Of a stretch of 55,343 nucleotides of DNA, positions 1 through 8,321 are shown piece after piece. Under the pieces are notes generated by a model. The model was not told the origin of the DNA and did no database searches. It saw nothing but the letters and a program-made list of their open reading frames with translations. A program made the position numbers and the translations under genes. The stretch is taken from NCBI GenBank assembly GCA_900320845.1, contig ONTS01000014.1, positions 1 to 55,343 of the forward strand, written 5' to 3'. The DNA is from an uncultured Prevotellaceae bacterium (GTDB taxonomy: Bacteria; Bacteroidota; Bacteroidia; Bacteroidales; Bacteroidaceae). Within the stretch, counting starts at the first letter, position 1. Each line of letters opens with the position of its first letter.

Positions 1-1
1 C

Positions 2-514
2 GAGGGTGCTCCACCAGATGTGTCGGGCATGATAGGCCAGTATGCCCACGGCAACGAGCCCAACCACCACATACCTTACCTCTACGCATACGCTGGAGCA
101 CAATGGAAGACGGCTGAAAAGGTACGACAGATACAGGAGATGTTCTACCACGACCAGCCCGACGGATACTGCGGCAACGAAGACTGCGGCCAGATGTCGG
201 CATGGCACATCCTCTCCGCCATGGGATTCTATCAGGTAAATCCCTCCAACGGCATCTTCGTGCTGGGCAGTCCGCTATTCAAACGCACTGTAATCCGCCT
301 GCCAAAGGGGAAGACTTTCATCATCGAGGCACGCGACAACAGTGCAGACAACATCTATATACAATGGGCTCGGCTCAACGGCAAACCCTACCCCAACGCC
401 TTTGTTACCTACGACGACATCATGCGTGGCGGAAAGCTGACGCTACAGATGGACAACAAGCCGAATAAGAAGTTCGGTACGGCTGCCAAACATCGCCCTG
501 TCAGTGCCGAATGA
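2..514 (+). CDS. GH92 family alpha-mannosidase, C-terminal end (partial)
   Basis: Only the last 170 or so residues are present; the reading frame is open to the left edge, so the start lies outside the window. Two motifs typical of the GH92 catalytic domain are visible: HGNEPNHHIPYLY and, about 35 residues later, GNEDCGQMSAW. The C-terminal part ends in a beta-rich stretch (VLGSPLFKRTVIRLP onward), as GH92 enzymes do. Known members are calcium-dependent exo-mannosidases, usually exported, that trim host or yeast N-glycans and mannans. Substrate linkage cannot be judged from this fragment. A convergent terminator hairpin follows at 530-568. Confidence 0.9.
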   Translation, partial: EGAPPDVSGMIGQYAHGNEPNHHIPYLYAYAGAQWKTAEKVRQIQEMFYHDQPDGYCGNEDCGQMSAWHILSAMGFYQVNPSNGIFVLGSPLFKRTVIRLPKGKTFIIEARDNSADNIYIQWARLNGKPYPNAFVTYDDIMRGGKLTLQMDNKPNKKFGTAAKHRPVSAE

Positions 515-529
515 CGCACGGCATAACAG

Positions 530-568
530 CATCAGGCTCCCTCATCAATAAGATGGCGGAGCCTGATG
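530..568. terminator. Convergent terminator hairpin
   Basis: An 11-base perfect inverted repeat (CATCAGGCTCC at 530-540, GGAGCCTGATG at 558-568) lies between the GH92 gene on the plus strand and the leftward cluster on the minus strand. No long T tract is seen on either side, so termination strength is uncertain. Confidence 0.6.
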
Positions 569-601
569 TGTATGGGTAAGAGGCTGTATTCCTTGACAGC
601 C

Positions 602-901
602 TTATTTCTTCCACAGCATCCATGAGTGACGCTGCGTCTTCTTCTTTTTCTTCTTCGAGGGGTTGAGCTTGCGGTATAGCTTCCACCCCAGCAGTGCCAT
701 GTCGATAGATGTTCCAGCATTGGTCATAAGTCCAGTGATACGCTTTACCGGCGACACGTTAGCTTCGCGTGTAAAGAGGGCATTCACCTTTTTATTGATT
801 GTCGTTGACTCTTCAGAGAGCTGTCGTCGCAGTTCTTCTTTGCGTCGGCGTATGTCTGAAAGGTCTCGCACAGGTTGTTGTGGAATAGGATTTGTCGGCA
901 T
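602..901 (-). CDS. Small basic hypothetical protein
   Basis: 99 residues; I do not recognise a family. The N-terminal half is a charged, probably helical stretch (DIRRRKEELRRQLSEES). The middle (ITGLMTNAGTSIDMALLGWKLYRKL) is moderately hydrophobic and could lie on or in the membrane. The C-terminus is extremely basic, with a run of six lysines. It is the third gene of a leftward cluster after a YtxH-domain protein and a holin-like membrane protein, with 42 bases between it and the latter. That context suggests an envelope or membrane-stress role (inference only). Confidence 0.7.
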   Translation of the reverse strand: MPTNPIPQQPVRDLSDIRRRKEELRRQLSEESTTINKKVNALFTREANVSPVKRITGLMTNAGTSIDMALLGWKLYRKLNPSKKKKKKTQRHSWMLWKK

Positions 902-943
902 AGCTGTGAGTAATATGAAGTGTCTACTTAAGTTTTTACGCCC

Positions 944-1297
944 TTATTGTTCGTTGAGCATCACCGAAGAGAGAAAACGCACCAGTGGTCGTTCTATCCA
1001 TCGTTTGCGATTGGCAAACACCACGATGAGCAATATGATATAACATGCTGCCACTAAGGCATAAGCTCCCACCGTTCCTACCCATGGCATGATGGCATGG
1101 GCAATGACCAATGAGAGAAATAGGAGTATGGGCAGTGCCAATAATATGACACAGAGTGCGAGTGCAGCCACCTTGAGCAGTCGTGCAGCCTTCTCAGTGA
1201 CATCAAGGCGTACATATTCACCTTGCATCTTGGCATAACGCTTTGCTTTTTCAAAGAGTTGCGCCAGTGTTTCTACATTTTGATCGGATGAATACAT
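944..1297 (-). CDS. Phage-holin-like (Holin-X type) membrane protein
   Basis: 117 residues. A soluble helical N-terminal part (1-40) is followed by two strong hydrophobic segments, about 42-68 and 74-92, with a positively charged tail (NRKRWIERPLVRFL). This matches the topology of the family annotated as phage holin / actinobacterial Holin-X, which is common in Bacteroidales chromosomes and is not evidence of a prophage. No other phage gene is nearby. It sits between the YtxH-domain gene and the small basic protein, all leftward, so the three are probably one operon. Confidence 0.75.
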   Translation of the reverse strand: MYSSDQNVETLAQLFEKAKRYAKMQGEYVRLDVTEKAARLLKVAALALCVILLALPILLFLSLVIAHAIMPWVGTVGAYALVAACYIILLIVVFANRKRWIERPLVRFLSSVMLNEQ

Positions 1298-1397
1298 GAC
1301 GATTTATGATGGAGTGCTATTCCTTTAAGTGTCTGATGAAGAAAAAGGGGGAAGTGAACGCGCTTGTTACGCTGTCCGCTTCCCTGTTTTCCTGTTT

Positions 1398-1610
1398 TTA
1401 GTCTTCCTCAACAGCATCCTCGAGATCGTCGACCAGGTCGTTCATCTCTTTGCGATTGAGTTTCAGGTCGTGCTTTTTGCAGAAGTCTTTCACGGTATCT
1501 GTGATCTTGTTGCGTGTGTCTGCACCCTTTTCAGGGGCGAGCAGCAAACCTAACACTGTACCCATGATGGCACCTCCAAGAAAAGCTCCAATGTAACCGG
1601 CTGATTTCAT
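1398..1610 (-). CDS. YtxH domain-containing protein
   Basis: 70 residues. The N-terminal hydrophobic segment is glycine-rich (GAFLGGAIMGTVLGLLLAPEKG), followed by an amphipathic charged helix. This is the classic YtxH layout, including the LLLAPEKG signature. Family members are small membrane-anchored general-stress proteins of unknown mechanism. It is the first gene of the leftward cluster, with a TACCTTTG -7 box 40 bases upstream. The C-terminus is acidic (DDLEDAVEED). Confidence 0.85.
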   Translation of the reverse strand: MKSAGYIGAFLGGAIMGTVLGLLLAPEKGADTRNKITDTVKDFCKKHDLKLNRKEMNDLVDDLEDAVEED

Positions 1611-1649
1611 TTTATTGATATTTGAGGGTTAAACAATAATCTTCAAGGG

Positions 1650-1657
1650 CAAAGGTA
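1650..1657 (-). promoter_or_regulatory. Promoter -7 element for the YtxH cluster
   Basis: The minus strand reads TACCTTTG here, a full match to the Bacteroidetes TAnnTTTG -7 box. A TTG about 22 bases further upstream is a weak -33 candidate. The YtxH start codon is 40 bases downstream. Confidence 0.6.
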
Positions 1658-1749
1658 ACAAATCTTTCCTTTTCATGTGCAATAATACTCTACTTTTTCT
1701 TCCATAAAAACACTACATTATGGATTTTAACAAACATTAAACCCAATTA

Positions 1750-1782
1750 TTTGCTGTATATGATTTATTTTGCCTACCTTCG
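1750..1782 (+). promoter_or_regulatory. Promoter for the SPOR lipoprotein gene
   Basis: TTTG (1750-1753), 21 bases, TACCTTCG (1775-1782). One mismatch to the -7 consensus. It would give a leader of roughly 95 bases before the ATG at 1883, and it supports that start over the ATG at 1751, which overlaps the -33 box. Confidence 0.55.
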
Positions 1783-1882
1783 CACAATGAAATGTCTTTC
1801 TGCATTATGCAGATGTGGTTCAACCATGCACAGACACCGTGTTATTACAACGAAATCTAATAATTGTCAATACTCACACATC

Positions 1883-2389
1883 ATGAAAAAGATTCTGTTT
1901 CTTGGTGCTGCCGTATGCGTAGCACTTGCATTCTCAAGTTGTAAGTCAAACGAGAGTGCTTATCGAAAGGCTTACGAAAAAGCTAAAGCTCAGGATGGCA
2001 CTACCACAATCGCTACCAATGATCCCACAATGGGCGAGACTCCTACCGTGACTCCTATCACTCCGCGCACTTATGAGGATAACACTACTACGACCATCAC
2101 CGACAACAACGACAATGTCAGCGTACGTCAGGAAAAGGTTTCTGTAGTGAATGGTTCTGGTCTGGGCGCTTACAGTGTTGTAGTGGGTTCGTTCTCCATG
2201 CGCGCCAACGCCGAAGGTATGATGAACCAGTTGCGCAATGCCGGTTATCAGGCACAGATTGCTTTCGACAGCAGCAAGCAGATGTACCGTGTTGTAGCAT
2301 CTACCCACAACACTAAGGACGAAGCCATCGCCAGCCGCGACAGCATGAGGAGCAAATACCCCAACGCTTGGCTGCTCTACAACGAATAA
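1883..2389 (+). CDS. SPOR domain-containing lipoprotein
   Basis: 168 residues from the ATG at 1883; the frame is open back to 1751, but the promoter overlaps that region and the lipoprotein signal starts at 1883. A short signal peptide ends in the lipobox AFSSC with Cys20. A Thr/Asn-rich linker (about 40-85) follows, then a C-terminal SPOR domain (about 95-168, starting GAYSVVVGSF, with MYRVVAST). SPOR domains bind denuded septal peptidoglycan, so the protein probably sits in the envelope at division sites. It precedes ruvX by 14 bases. Confidence 0.88.
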   Translation: MKKILFLGAAVCVALAFSSCKSNESAYRKAYEKAKAQDGTTTIATNDPTMGETPTVTPITPRTYEDNTTTTITDNNDNVSVRQEKVSVVNGSGLGAYSVVVGSFSMRANAEGMMNQLRNAGYQAQIAFDSSKQMYRVVASTHNTKDEAIASRDSMRSKYPNAWLLYNE

Positions 2390-2403
2390 AGCCGTAGCAA
2401 CTG

Positions 2404-2832
2404 GTGGGACGCATTATCGCCATTGACTACGGACAACGACGCACGGGCTTAGCTGTCACCGACCCCGGACAAATCATTGCTACGGGATTGGCGACAGTTG
2501 AGACGAGCGTTTTGTTTTCGTGGCTCGAAAAGTATATCGCCACCGAGTCTGTGGAGGCGCTCGTCGTGGGCGAGCCTACGCAGACCAACGGAGCACCGAG
2601 CGAAAACATGCAGCGTGTGAAGGTCTTCGCCGACAAATGGAAGCAGAAGTATCCCGATATCCCAATACACTTCTACGACGAGCGTTTCACCTCCGTGCTC
2701 GCTCATCGTGCCATGCTAGACGGCGGACTCAGGCAAAAAGCACGCCGAGACAAAGCACTTGTCGACCGTATCAGTGCCACCATATTGCTGGAAGACTTTC
2801 TCAACAGCCGGAAGAACCTACACAGAGGCTGA
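2404..2832 (+). CDS. ruvX: Putative pre-16S rRNA nuclease / Holliday junction resolvase-like YqgF (RuvX)
   Basis: 142 residues, the usual length for YqgF. The start is a GTG at 2404. The RNase H-like fold is recognisable: IAIDYGQRRTGLAVTD at 5-20 with Asp8, VVGEPTQTNG, the YDERFTS motif, and a C-terminal DRISATILLEDFL holding the last acidic residue. In E. coli the family matures the 5' end of 16S rRNA; a junction-resolving role has also been proposed. It is 14 bases after the SPOR gene and 47 before def, an arrangement suggesting a shared transcript. Confidence 0.9.
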   Translation: MGRIIAIDYGQRRTGLAVTDPGQIIATGLATVETSVLFSWLEKYIATESVEALVVGEPTQTNGAPSENMQRVKVFADKWKQKYPDIPIHFYDERFTSVLAHRAMLDGGLRQKARRDKALVDRISATILLEDFLNSRKNLHRG

Positions 2833-2879
2833 AGAGACATTCTGCAACACATTATCAATCTATCATCATTTATCGCAAC

Positions 2880-3431
2880 ATGATACTACCTATATATATA
2901 TATGGACACCCTGTGCTCCGCAAGGAAGCCCAAGATATTGACGCCTCGTACCCCGACTTGGAGCAACTCATTGCCAACATGTGGGAGACTCTCGACGCTT
3001 CGGGCGGCATAGGTCTTGCTGCTCCGCAGATAGGAAAGAGTATCCGCCTGTCGGTCATCAACCTCGACGAGCTCAGCGAGGACCTGCCGGAGTACAAAGG
3101 TTTCAAAAAGGTGTACATCAACCCGCACATTGTTGACAGCGACAAGGACAACACCGATACATCGGAAGAAGGATGCCTCTCTCTGCCAGGCATACATGAG
3201 AAGGTAGTACGCCCCAAGCGCATCCGTGTGCAGTGGCAAGACGAACTGTGGCAGCAGCACGACGAATGGATAGAAGGCTATCTGGCACGCGTCATGCAGC
3301 ACGAGTTCGACCATCTCGACGCCCACCTCTTCATCGACCACATTTCACCCTTGCGCAAACAGCTGATAAAGAACAAGCTGAAAGCGATGAAGCAAGGTCG
3401 CTACCAGTGCGACTACCGCACCAAGCAGTAG
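2880..3431 (+). CDS. def: Peptide deformylase
   Basis: 183 residues from the ATG at 2880; the frame is open upstream to 2520, but that part overlaps ruvX in another frame. All three deformylase motifs are intact: GIGLAAPQ (43-50), EEGCLSLPG (96-104, metal ligand Cys99) and HEFDH (141-145, two His ligands and the catalytic Glu). It removes the N-formyl group from nascent proteins, using Fe2+. The start is preceded by an A/T-rich stretch, not a Shine-Dalgarno, as is normal here. Confidence 0.97.
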   Translation: MILPIYIYGHPVLRKEAQDIDASYPDLEQLIANMWETLDASGGIGLAAPQIGKSIRLSVINLDELSEDLPEYKGFKKVYINPHIVDSDKDNTDTSEEGCLSLPGIHEKVVRPKRIRVQWQDELWQQHDEWIEGYLARVMQHEFDHLDAHLFIDHISPLRKQLIKNKLKAMKQGRYQCDYRTKQ

Positions 3432-3488
3432 GCACTCACATACCCTACTCAAACTTTTCACACCAACACTTCCCCCTACTCATCACGT

Positions 3489-4862
3489 ATGCTACGACGT
3501 GTTCTACCCATGTTGCTATTGTTGCTGCTGCCGTTCAGGGCCATGGCACAATATAATGTGGAACATATACTTCTCAACGGACGTAGCGCAATGTACTACG
3601 AGGACTATATCCTGGCCATCCAGTATTTCACTCGTGCCGTCGATGCCAAGCCTTACCTCTACGAGCCTTGGTATCTGCGTGCTATTGCCAAATTCTACCT
3701 TGACGACTATGCCGGAACCATAGCCGACTGTAGCCAAGCCATAGAGCTATGCCCCTACATCTCTAAGATGTATGAGCTACGCGGGTTGTCGTACATACGC
3801 CAACAACAGTTCAATGACGCCATAGCCGACTATAACACGGCGCTGCGTATGGAGCCCGACGCTCAGAACATGTGGCTCAACCGCACCCTATGTCGTGTGG
3901 AACTGAAGGACTATGCCCAGGCCACCCTCGACCTCGACACTCTCATATCGCGCTGGCCCACCTTCGCCACAGTTTACACCATCCGCGCTGAGATAGCCAT
4001 GCAACAGGGCGATACCACGCTCGGCGCACAGCAACTGGACAAGAGTCTGGAGCTGGATCCGTATAATGCGCAGGCATGGATGGTACGTGCGGGCATCAGT
4101 TTGTCAAAATCGCAATGGCAAGAAGCAGACGAACAGCTCACACATGCCATACGTCTCAAACCCACCATGGCAAGCAACTACGTCAACCGTGCCCTGGCAC
4201 GCCTCAACCAGAACAATCTGCGCGGTGCCATGGCAGACTATGACACCACCATCGACCTTGACAGCACCAACTTTCTGGCCCACTTCAACCGCGGACTGTT
4301 GCGCGTTCAGGTAGGCGACTACAACCGTGCCGTCGACGATTTTGACTTCATCATCTCGCGCGAGCCCGACAACGTCATCGCCATCTACAACCGTGCGACG
4401 CTACTGCAGCGTACAGGCAACCTGCGTAGGGCGATAGACGACTACACACGCATCATCAAACAATTTCCCAACTTCTGGATAGGTCTATACCAGCGTGCCG
4501 AGTGCTATCGCAAGTTGGGCATGACACGCCAAGCCGCTGCCGACGAGGCACGCATCGTGCAGGCACAAATCAACAAGCACTTCAACGGCACGCAGCCACG
4601 ATGGACAGCCGCACAACGCCGACAGACACGTAAGAAGAGTGAGATAGACCTGTCTAAATACAATCAGATAGTGGTAGAAGACGAGCCTACTGTGGAACAC
4701 GAGTATGCCAGTACCTACCGAGGTCGAGTGCAACATCTGCGCAGTGAGAGCACACCTATGCCCATGTACACCCTCAGCACACGTCCTTACAGCAACACGC
4801 TGACCGCCTCAGCAGCCTTCGAACCTACCGTTGAGGCATACAACCAGCAACATCGTGTGTAA
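3489..4862 (+). CDS. TPR-repeat secreted protein, N-terminal part of an interrupted gene
   Basis: 457 residues. A signal peptide (about 1-20, ending FRAMAQ) is followed by roughly nine tetratricopeptide units from residue 30 to 375 (for example ILAIQYFTRAVDAKP, NDAIADYNTALRMEPD, NRAVDDFDFIISREPD). A non-TPR tail follows, with the segment EIDLSKYNQIVVEDE. As I recall Bacteroidales homologues, a single protein continues after this tail into more TPRs. Here the frame hits TAA at 4860-4862 and then stays open in the same frame to 5450. The likely reading is one gene of about 653 codons cut by a single nonsense codon. Function: periplasmic or surface scaffold, partner unknown. Confidence 0.8.
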   Translation: MLRRVLPMLLLLLLPFRAMAQYNVEHILLNGRSAMYYEDYILAIQYFTRAVDAKPYLYEPWYLRAIAKFYLDDYAGTIADCSQAIELCPYISKMYELRGLSYIRQQQFNDAIADYNTALRMEPDAQNMWLNRTLCRVELKDYAQATLDLDTLISRWPTFATVYTIRAEIAMQQGDTTLGAQQLDKSLELDPYNAQAWMVRAGISLSKSQWQEADEQLTHAIRLKPTMASNYVNRALARLNQNNLRGAMADYDTTIDLDSTNFLAHFNRGLLRVQVGDYNRAVDDFDFIISREPDNVIAIYNRATLLQRTGNLRRAIDDYTRIIKQFPNFWIGLYQRAECYRKLGMTRQAAADEARIVQAQINKHFNGTQPRWTAAQRRQTRKKSEIDLSKYNQIVVEDEPTVEHEYASTYRGRVQHLRSESTPMPMYTLSTRPYSNTLTASAAFEPTVEAYNQQHRV

Positions 4863-4874
4863 CGACGAATATAT

Positions 4875-5450
4875 GTGGGATGCAACAGTCAACCACTCAA
4901 CCAGGAGATGAGCCGCAACCTATTGGCACTCATCGATACCCTGTCGTCCGCACAAGACACTATGCGCCACACTCCGACACTGTTTGTCCGTGCTGTGGTG
5001 TATGCCGATGTGCAGAACTACCCCGATGCTTTGCGAGACGTTGACCAGTGTCTGCGTATCGACAGCACCTCTGCCCTGCTATGGTGGCATCGCGCCTACT
5101 GCAGCGTGCAACATGCCGCATCAGCCAGCAGCATGGAGCCCATAAACAAACTGCCCTTACTGCTGCGGCAGCCCATGGAAGACATTAAGAGAGCCCTCAG
5201 CCTAAGCCCCGACAACCCCTATCTGCACTACAACCTCGGCTGCATGTATCTGCAACAGGACATGACGGCAGATGCACTGCAGGAGTTTACTACGGCGCTA
5301 CAGATGAACGACGTCATTGCCGAAGCCTACTACAACCGCGCCATCTGCTACCAGCGAGAGGAAAAAAAAGCGGAAGCCCTTGCCGACCTTAGTAAGGCGG
5401 GACAGCTCGGGCTGCATCAGGCTTACAGCATGATGAAAAAGATAAAGTGA
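4875..5450 (+). CDS. TPR-repeat protein, C-terminal part after an in-frame stop
   Basis: This stretch is in exactly the same frame as the preceding TPR gene, only four codons after its TAA. The first possible start is a GTG at 4875. It has no signal peptide. It holds TPR-like units (PDALRDVDQCLRIDST, ADALQEFTTALQMND, AEALADLSKAGQLG), which complete the repeat array of the upstream part. Made separately from the GTG, it would remain cytoplasmic, away from its other half. I therefore regard it as the 3' part of a broken gene unless the stop is read through or is a sequencing error. Confidence 0.7.
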   Translation: MGCNSQPLNQEMSRNLLALIDTLSSAQDTMRHTPTLFVRAVVYADVQNYPDALRDVDQCLRIDSTSALLWWHRAYCSVQHAASASSMEPINKLPLLLRQPMEDIKRALSLSPDNPYLHYNLGCMYLQQDMTADALQEFTTALQMNDVIAEAYYNRAICYQREEKKAEALADLSKAGQLGLHQAYSMMKKIK

Positions 5451-5533
5451 GGCGCGACCCCGCTGTATAACGAGTGTTCAGCGCTAGCCACACCCAAGCT
5501 GAATAAACGGAATGCCAGTGGGGAAGCTTTGCA

Positions 5534-5573
5534 AACCAATCTCGTCGACTTTGGTGACCAATTTCGGCGAGAT
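5534..5573 (-). repeat. 22-base-period intergenic repeat, copy A (two units)
   Basis: Read on the minus strand this is two 18-base units with a 4-base spacer. The second carries AAAGTCGACGAGATTGGTT, identical over 19 bases to part of copy C at 34507-34580. Each unit has an odd palindromic core close to AATCTCG(A/T)CGAGATT. It lies between convergent genes, downstream of the ROK kinase in the kinase's own direction. The rest of 5451-5646 shows no gene. Confidence 0.75.
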
Positions 5574-5646
5574 AGCTGTGTAAAAAGGAGCCTAATGACT
5601 CTGTGATGATTGTTATATAGCGATTTTGGCGAGCCACTGTTCGTTA

Positions 5647-5699
5647 GCGAAAGGCACCCATACCATAGTATCTATAATGGTGTGAGGTGCCTTTCGCTT
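5647..5699. terminator. Bidirectional terminator between TPR gene and ROK kinase
   Basis: A perfect 13-base inverted repeat (AGCGAAAGGCACC at 5647-5659, GGTGCCTTTCGCT at 5687-5699) with further pairing in the loop (CCAT/ATGG). It lies 24 bases beyond the stop of the leftward kinase gene. Confidence 0.75.
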
Positions 5700-5723
5700 A
5701 TGGTTTGTTCATGTGTTGAGGTC

Positions 5724-6704
5724 TTATCGGTGAGTCATCATTTTATTGGCGAGTTCCCATCCTATTGCCGATGCTCCGAGCACGGCTGCCGAAGCTCCGT
5801 CAAGGCCGCTTACGAGGAACTTGGGTTTGCCTTTGAAGATGGTGAGTGCGTTGTCTGCAAATCCTTTCTTTATCGGATTCATGATGAGGTCGCCTGCTTT
5901 TGTGAGTCCTCCGAAGAAGATAAATGCTTCGGGTGAGCAGAAAGCGGCGAAGTCGGCGCATGCCTTTCCGAGCATTGTGCCTGTAAACTCGTAGACCTCC
6001 ACTGCCAGTTTGTCACCCTTCTGGGCAGCCATTGCCACATCGAGTGACGTGATGTCGTCGGCATTCATTACTCTGAGCAGTGACGGTTTGTCAGTATTGG
6101 CGAGCCTCTCTCTTGCCGTTCGTGCCACTCCTGTAGCCGAGCAGTACGCCTCGAGGCATCCTTGACGTCCGCATCCACATACGCGCCCGTCGTGACTGAC
6201 GACATTGACATGCCCCAATTCGCCAGCGAAGCCGTCGTGGCCGTAGATGAGCTGCCCGTTGAGCACTATGCCCGACCCCACGCCTGTGCCGAGGGTGAGT
6301 ACGATAAAGTTTTTCATGCCTCGTGCTACGCCGTAGGTCATCTCACCTATGGCCGCAGCGTTGGCATCGTTGGTGAGTGCCACAGGTATTCCGAGCCGTT
6401 GGCTGAACATTTCGGCAAGCGGCACAACGCCGTTGTGTGCCCAGCAGAGGTTAGGTGCATACTCTATGGCTCCAGAGTAGTAATTTCCGTTGGGTGCTCC
6501 TATACCCATGGCAGACATGTTGGCGATGCCTCCTTCCTGTTCGATGAGGATATTGAGTGCCGATAAAGCAGCATCCACAAACGCTTCAGCTGTAGTATAA
6601 CTCTGCGTCTTTATCGCCGTTGTGGCTTTGATAGATCCACGGCTGTCAACGATGCCTAAAACGGAGTTAGTTCCTCCAAGGTCGAGTCCTATTACGTTCT
6701 TCAT
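5724..6704 (-). CDS. ROK family sugar kinase (glucokinase-like)
   Basis: 326 residues. The N-terminal ATP-binding motif GLDLGGTN is at 6-13. TNDANAAAIGE (111-121) carries the catalytic Asp113. The ROK zinc site is intact: GELGH (161-165) and CGCGRQGCLE with Cys176, Cys178 and Cys183. ROK kinases of this type phosphorylate glucose or N-acetylated hexosamines at C6. In Bacteroidales this form is usually annotated as glucokinase, but the substrate cannot be read from sequence. It stands alone, divergent from aroA. A possible -7 box TACATTTG lies at 6769-6776 on the minus strand without a clear -33. Confidence 0.9.
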   Translation of the reverse strand: MKNVIGLDLGGTNSVLGIVDSRGSIKATTAIKTQSYTTAEAFVDAALSALNILIEQEGGIANMSAMGIGAPNGNYYSGAIEYAPNLCWAHNGVVPLAEMFSQRLGIPVALTNDANAAAIGEMTYGVARGMKNFIVLTLGTGVGSGIVLNGQLIYGHDGFAGELGHVNVVSHDGRVCGCGRQGCLEAYCSATGVARTARERLANTDKPSLLRVMNADDITSLDVAMAAQKGDKLAVEVYEFTGTMLGKACADFAAFCSPEAFIFFGGLTKAGDLIMNPIKKGFADNALTIFKGKPKFLVSGLDGASAAVLGASAIGWELANKMMTHR

Positions 6705-6817
6705 GAGCTGGTGTTTGAAAGGTAAAAAGATGGATGATAAACCGTATGCATGTGGGCAAACCGGTGTACAAATGTATAGAAAGTTTTCTGCATTCTACAT
6801 TTTTCTTGTCAATACTT

Positions 6818-6849
6818 TTGATATGCGCGCCGAAAAGACCTATCTTTGT
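6818..6849 (+). promoter_or_regulatory. Promoter of aroA
   Basis: TTTG (6818-6821), 20 bases, TATCTTTG (6842-6849): a full match to the Bacteroidetes housekeeping promoter. The expected start point near 6854 leaves about 120 bases of leader before the aroA ATG at 6976. Confidence 0.8.
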
Positions 6850-6975
6850 ATCATTGTTAGCTTCTGCGTTCAGTCTGTCAGCTGAGCGCACAAATAATTA
6901 CCACTCAGCCGTCAGGGTGTTGTGCCATTATTATGGCAGATGCCCATGGCTGCGACAACACGCTATCACGACAAT

Positions 6976-8286
6976 ATGAAATATATAGTAAAGGCACCAG
7001 CTCAGCTCAATGTAGAAATTAGTCTGCCTCCGAGCAAAAGTATCTACAACCGCGTGCTGCTCATGCAGCGTATGATAGGTCAGTCATTACCCATACAACC
7101 GCCACACATTGCCGACGATACGGAAGTATTGTTCAAGGCTTTGCAAAGCGATGCCGACGAAGTGAACATCCATGGTTCAGGCACCGCCATGCGTTTCCTG
7201 ACCGCCTACTACGCAGCGTCGCCCAACGAGGCGCACATGCTGACCGGTACCGCCCGTATGTATGCCCGGCCTATTGGCCAGCTGGTCAATGCGCTGCGCA
7301 GTTTGGGTGCTGACATAGAGTATCTGGACCACGAAGGCTTTCCCCCCTTATGCGTTCGTGGCCGACAGTTGCGCGGTGGCGAGACAAGTATGCCCGGCAA
7401 CGTCAGCTCACAGTTCATCTCTGCCCTGCTAATGGTTGCCCCTCTCTTCGACGAAGGACTGACGCTACACATTGAAGGTCCCATCATCTCACGCTCATAT
7501 ATCGACCTGACGCTGGCACTGATGAACGACTATGGTGCACAGGCAGGCTGGTCGTCAGTAGATACGATACGTGTGGAGCCTCGCTACGGCACCCAGACAC
7601 CACCCTCGCTGCTCGCTCCCATTTCAGACGAAGACTTCAACACCACTCGTCGCATGTGGATAGAATCCGATTGGAGCGCCGCATCCTACTGGTATGAGAT
7701 AATAGCACTCTACAACAACCCCGATGCCCGTCTCACTCTTTATGGTCTCAACGACGGTTCTCGCCAAGGCGACGCCACGGTACGCCATCTGTTCTCTTTA
7801 GTGGGCATAAAGAGCCGCTTCATGCCACCTGTCGAAACACATCTCACCCCCCTTCAGATGCACTGCACGCCCACCCACATGCAACAACTCAACTTCCACT
7901 TCATAAACCAGCCCGACCTTGCCCCGACCTTTGTAGTGATGTGCTGCCTGAAAGGCATGCACTTCCAGTTTACTGGGCTTGATTCGCTGCGCTATAAGGA
8001 GAGCAACCGTCTGGAGGCACTACTCACCGAGATGCGAAAGATTGGTTTTGTGATAGAGGAAGACGACAACGGCACGCTGAAATGGGACGGACAGCGCTGC
8101 GAGGGCATGGAACAGCCCGTAATCAACACCTATGAAGACCACCGGATGGCCATGTCGTTTGCACCGGCAGCCATCACCCTCGGTAGCATCATCATCGATT
8201 CGCCTGAGGTGGTGGACAAATCGTATCCTCAATATTGGACGGACCTGGAAAAAGCAGGGTTCACCATCACCCCCATCAACGCATAA
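6976..8286 (+). CDS. aroA: 3-phosphoshikimate 1-carboxyvinyltransferase (EPSP synthase)
   Basis: 436 residues from the ATG at 6976 (MKYIVKAPAQ), preferred over the ATG at 6922 because shikimate-family sequence begins there. EPSP synthase landmarks are present: PSKSIYNR near residue 19-26 (Lys21), GSGTAMRFLTAYYA, NVSSQFISALLM, SRSYIDLTL, ESDWSAASYW, YKESNRLEAL and NTYEDHRMAMSF. The enzyme joins shikimate-3-phosphate and PEP in the chorismate pathway. The usual GSKSxTNR motif reads PSKSIYNR here, a divergent form I associate with Bacteroidetes. It is the first gene of a rightward run with its own promoter. Confidence 0.95.
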   Translation: MKYIVKAPAQLNVEISLPPSKSIYNRVLLMQRMIGQSLPIQPPHIADDTEVLFKALQSDADEVNIHGSGTAMRFLTAYYAASPNEAHMLTGTARMYARPIGQLVNALRSLGADIEYLDHEGFPPLCVRGRQLRGGETSMPGNVSSQFISALLMVAPLFDEGLTLHIEGPIISRSYIDLTLALMNDYGAQAGWSSVDTIRVEPRYGTQTPPSLLAPISDEDFNTTRRMWIESDWSAASYWYEIIALYNNPDARLTLYGLNDGSRQGDATVRHLFSLVGIKSRFMPPVETHLTPLQMHCTPTHMQQLNFHFINQPDLAPTFVVMCCLKGMHFQFTGLDSLRYKESNRLEALLTEMRKIGFVIEEDDNGTLKWDGQRCEGMEQPVINTYEDHRMAMSFAPAAITLGSIIIDSPEVVDKSYPQYWTDLEKAGFTITPINA

Positions 8287-8321
8287 GAAATCTGTAGTTC
8301 GCCCTCACTTAGCCGTCAACT

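Noticed and set aside
944-1297. Prophage remnant, because of the holin-like protein
   Set aside because: No other phage gene, attachment site or composition change is near; this holin-type family is common in ordinary Bacteroidales chromosomes.
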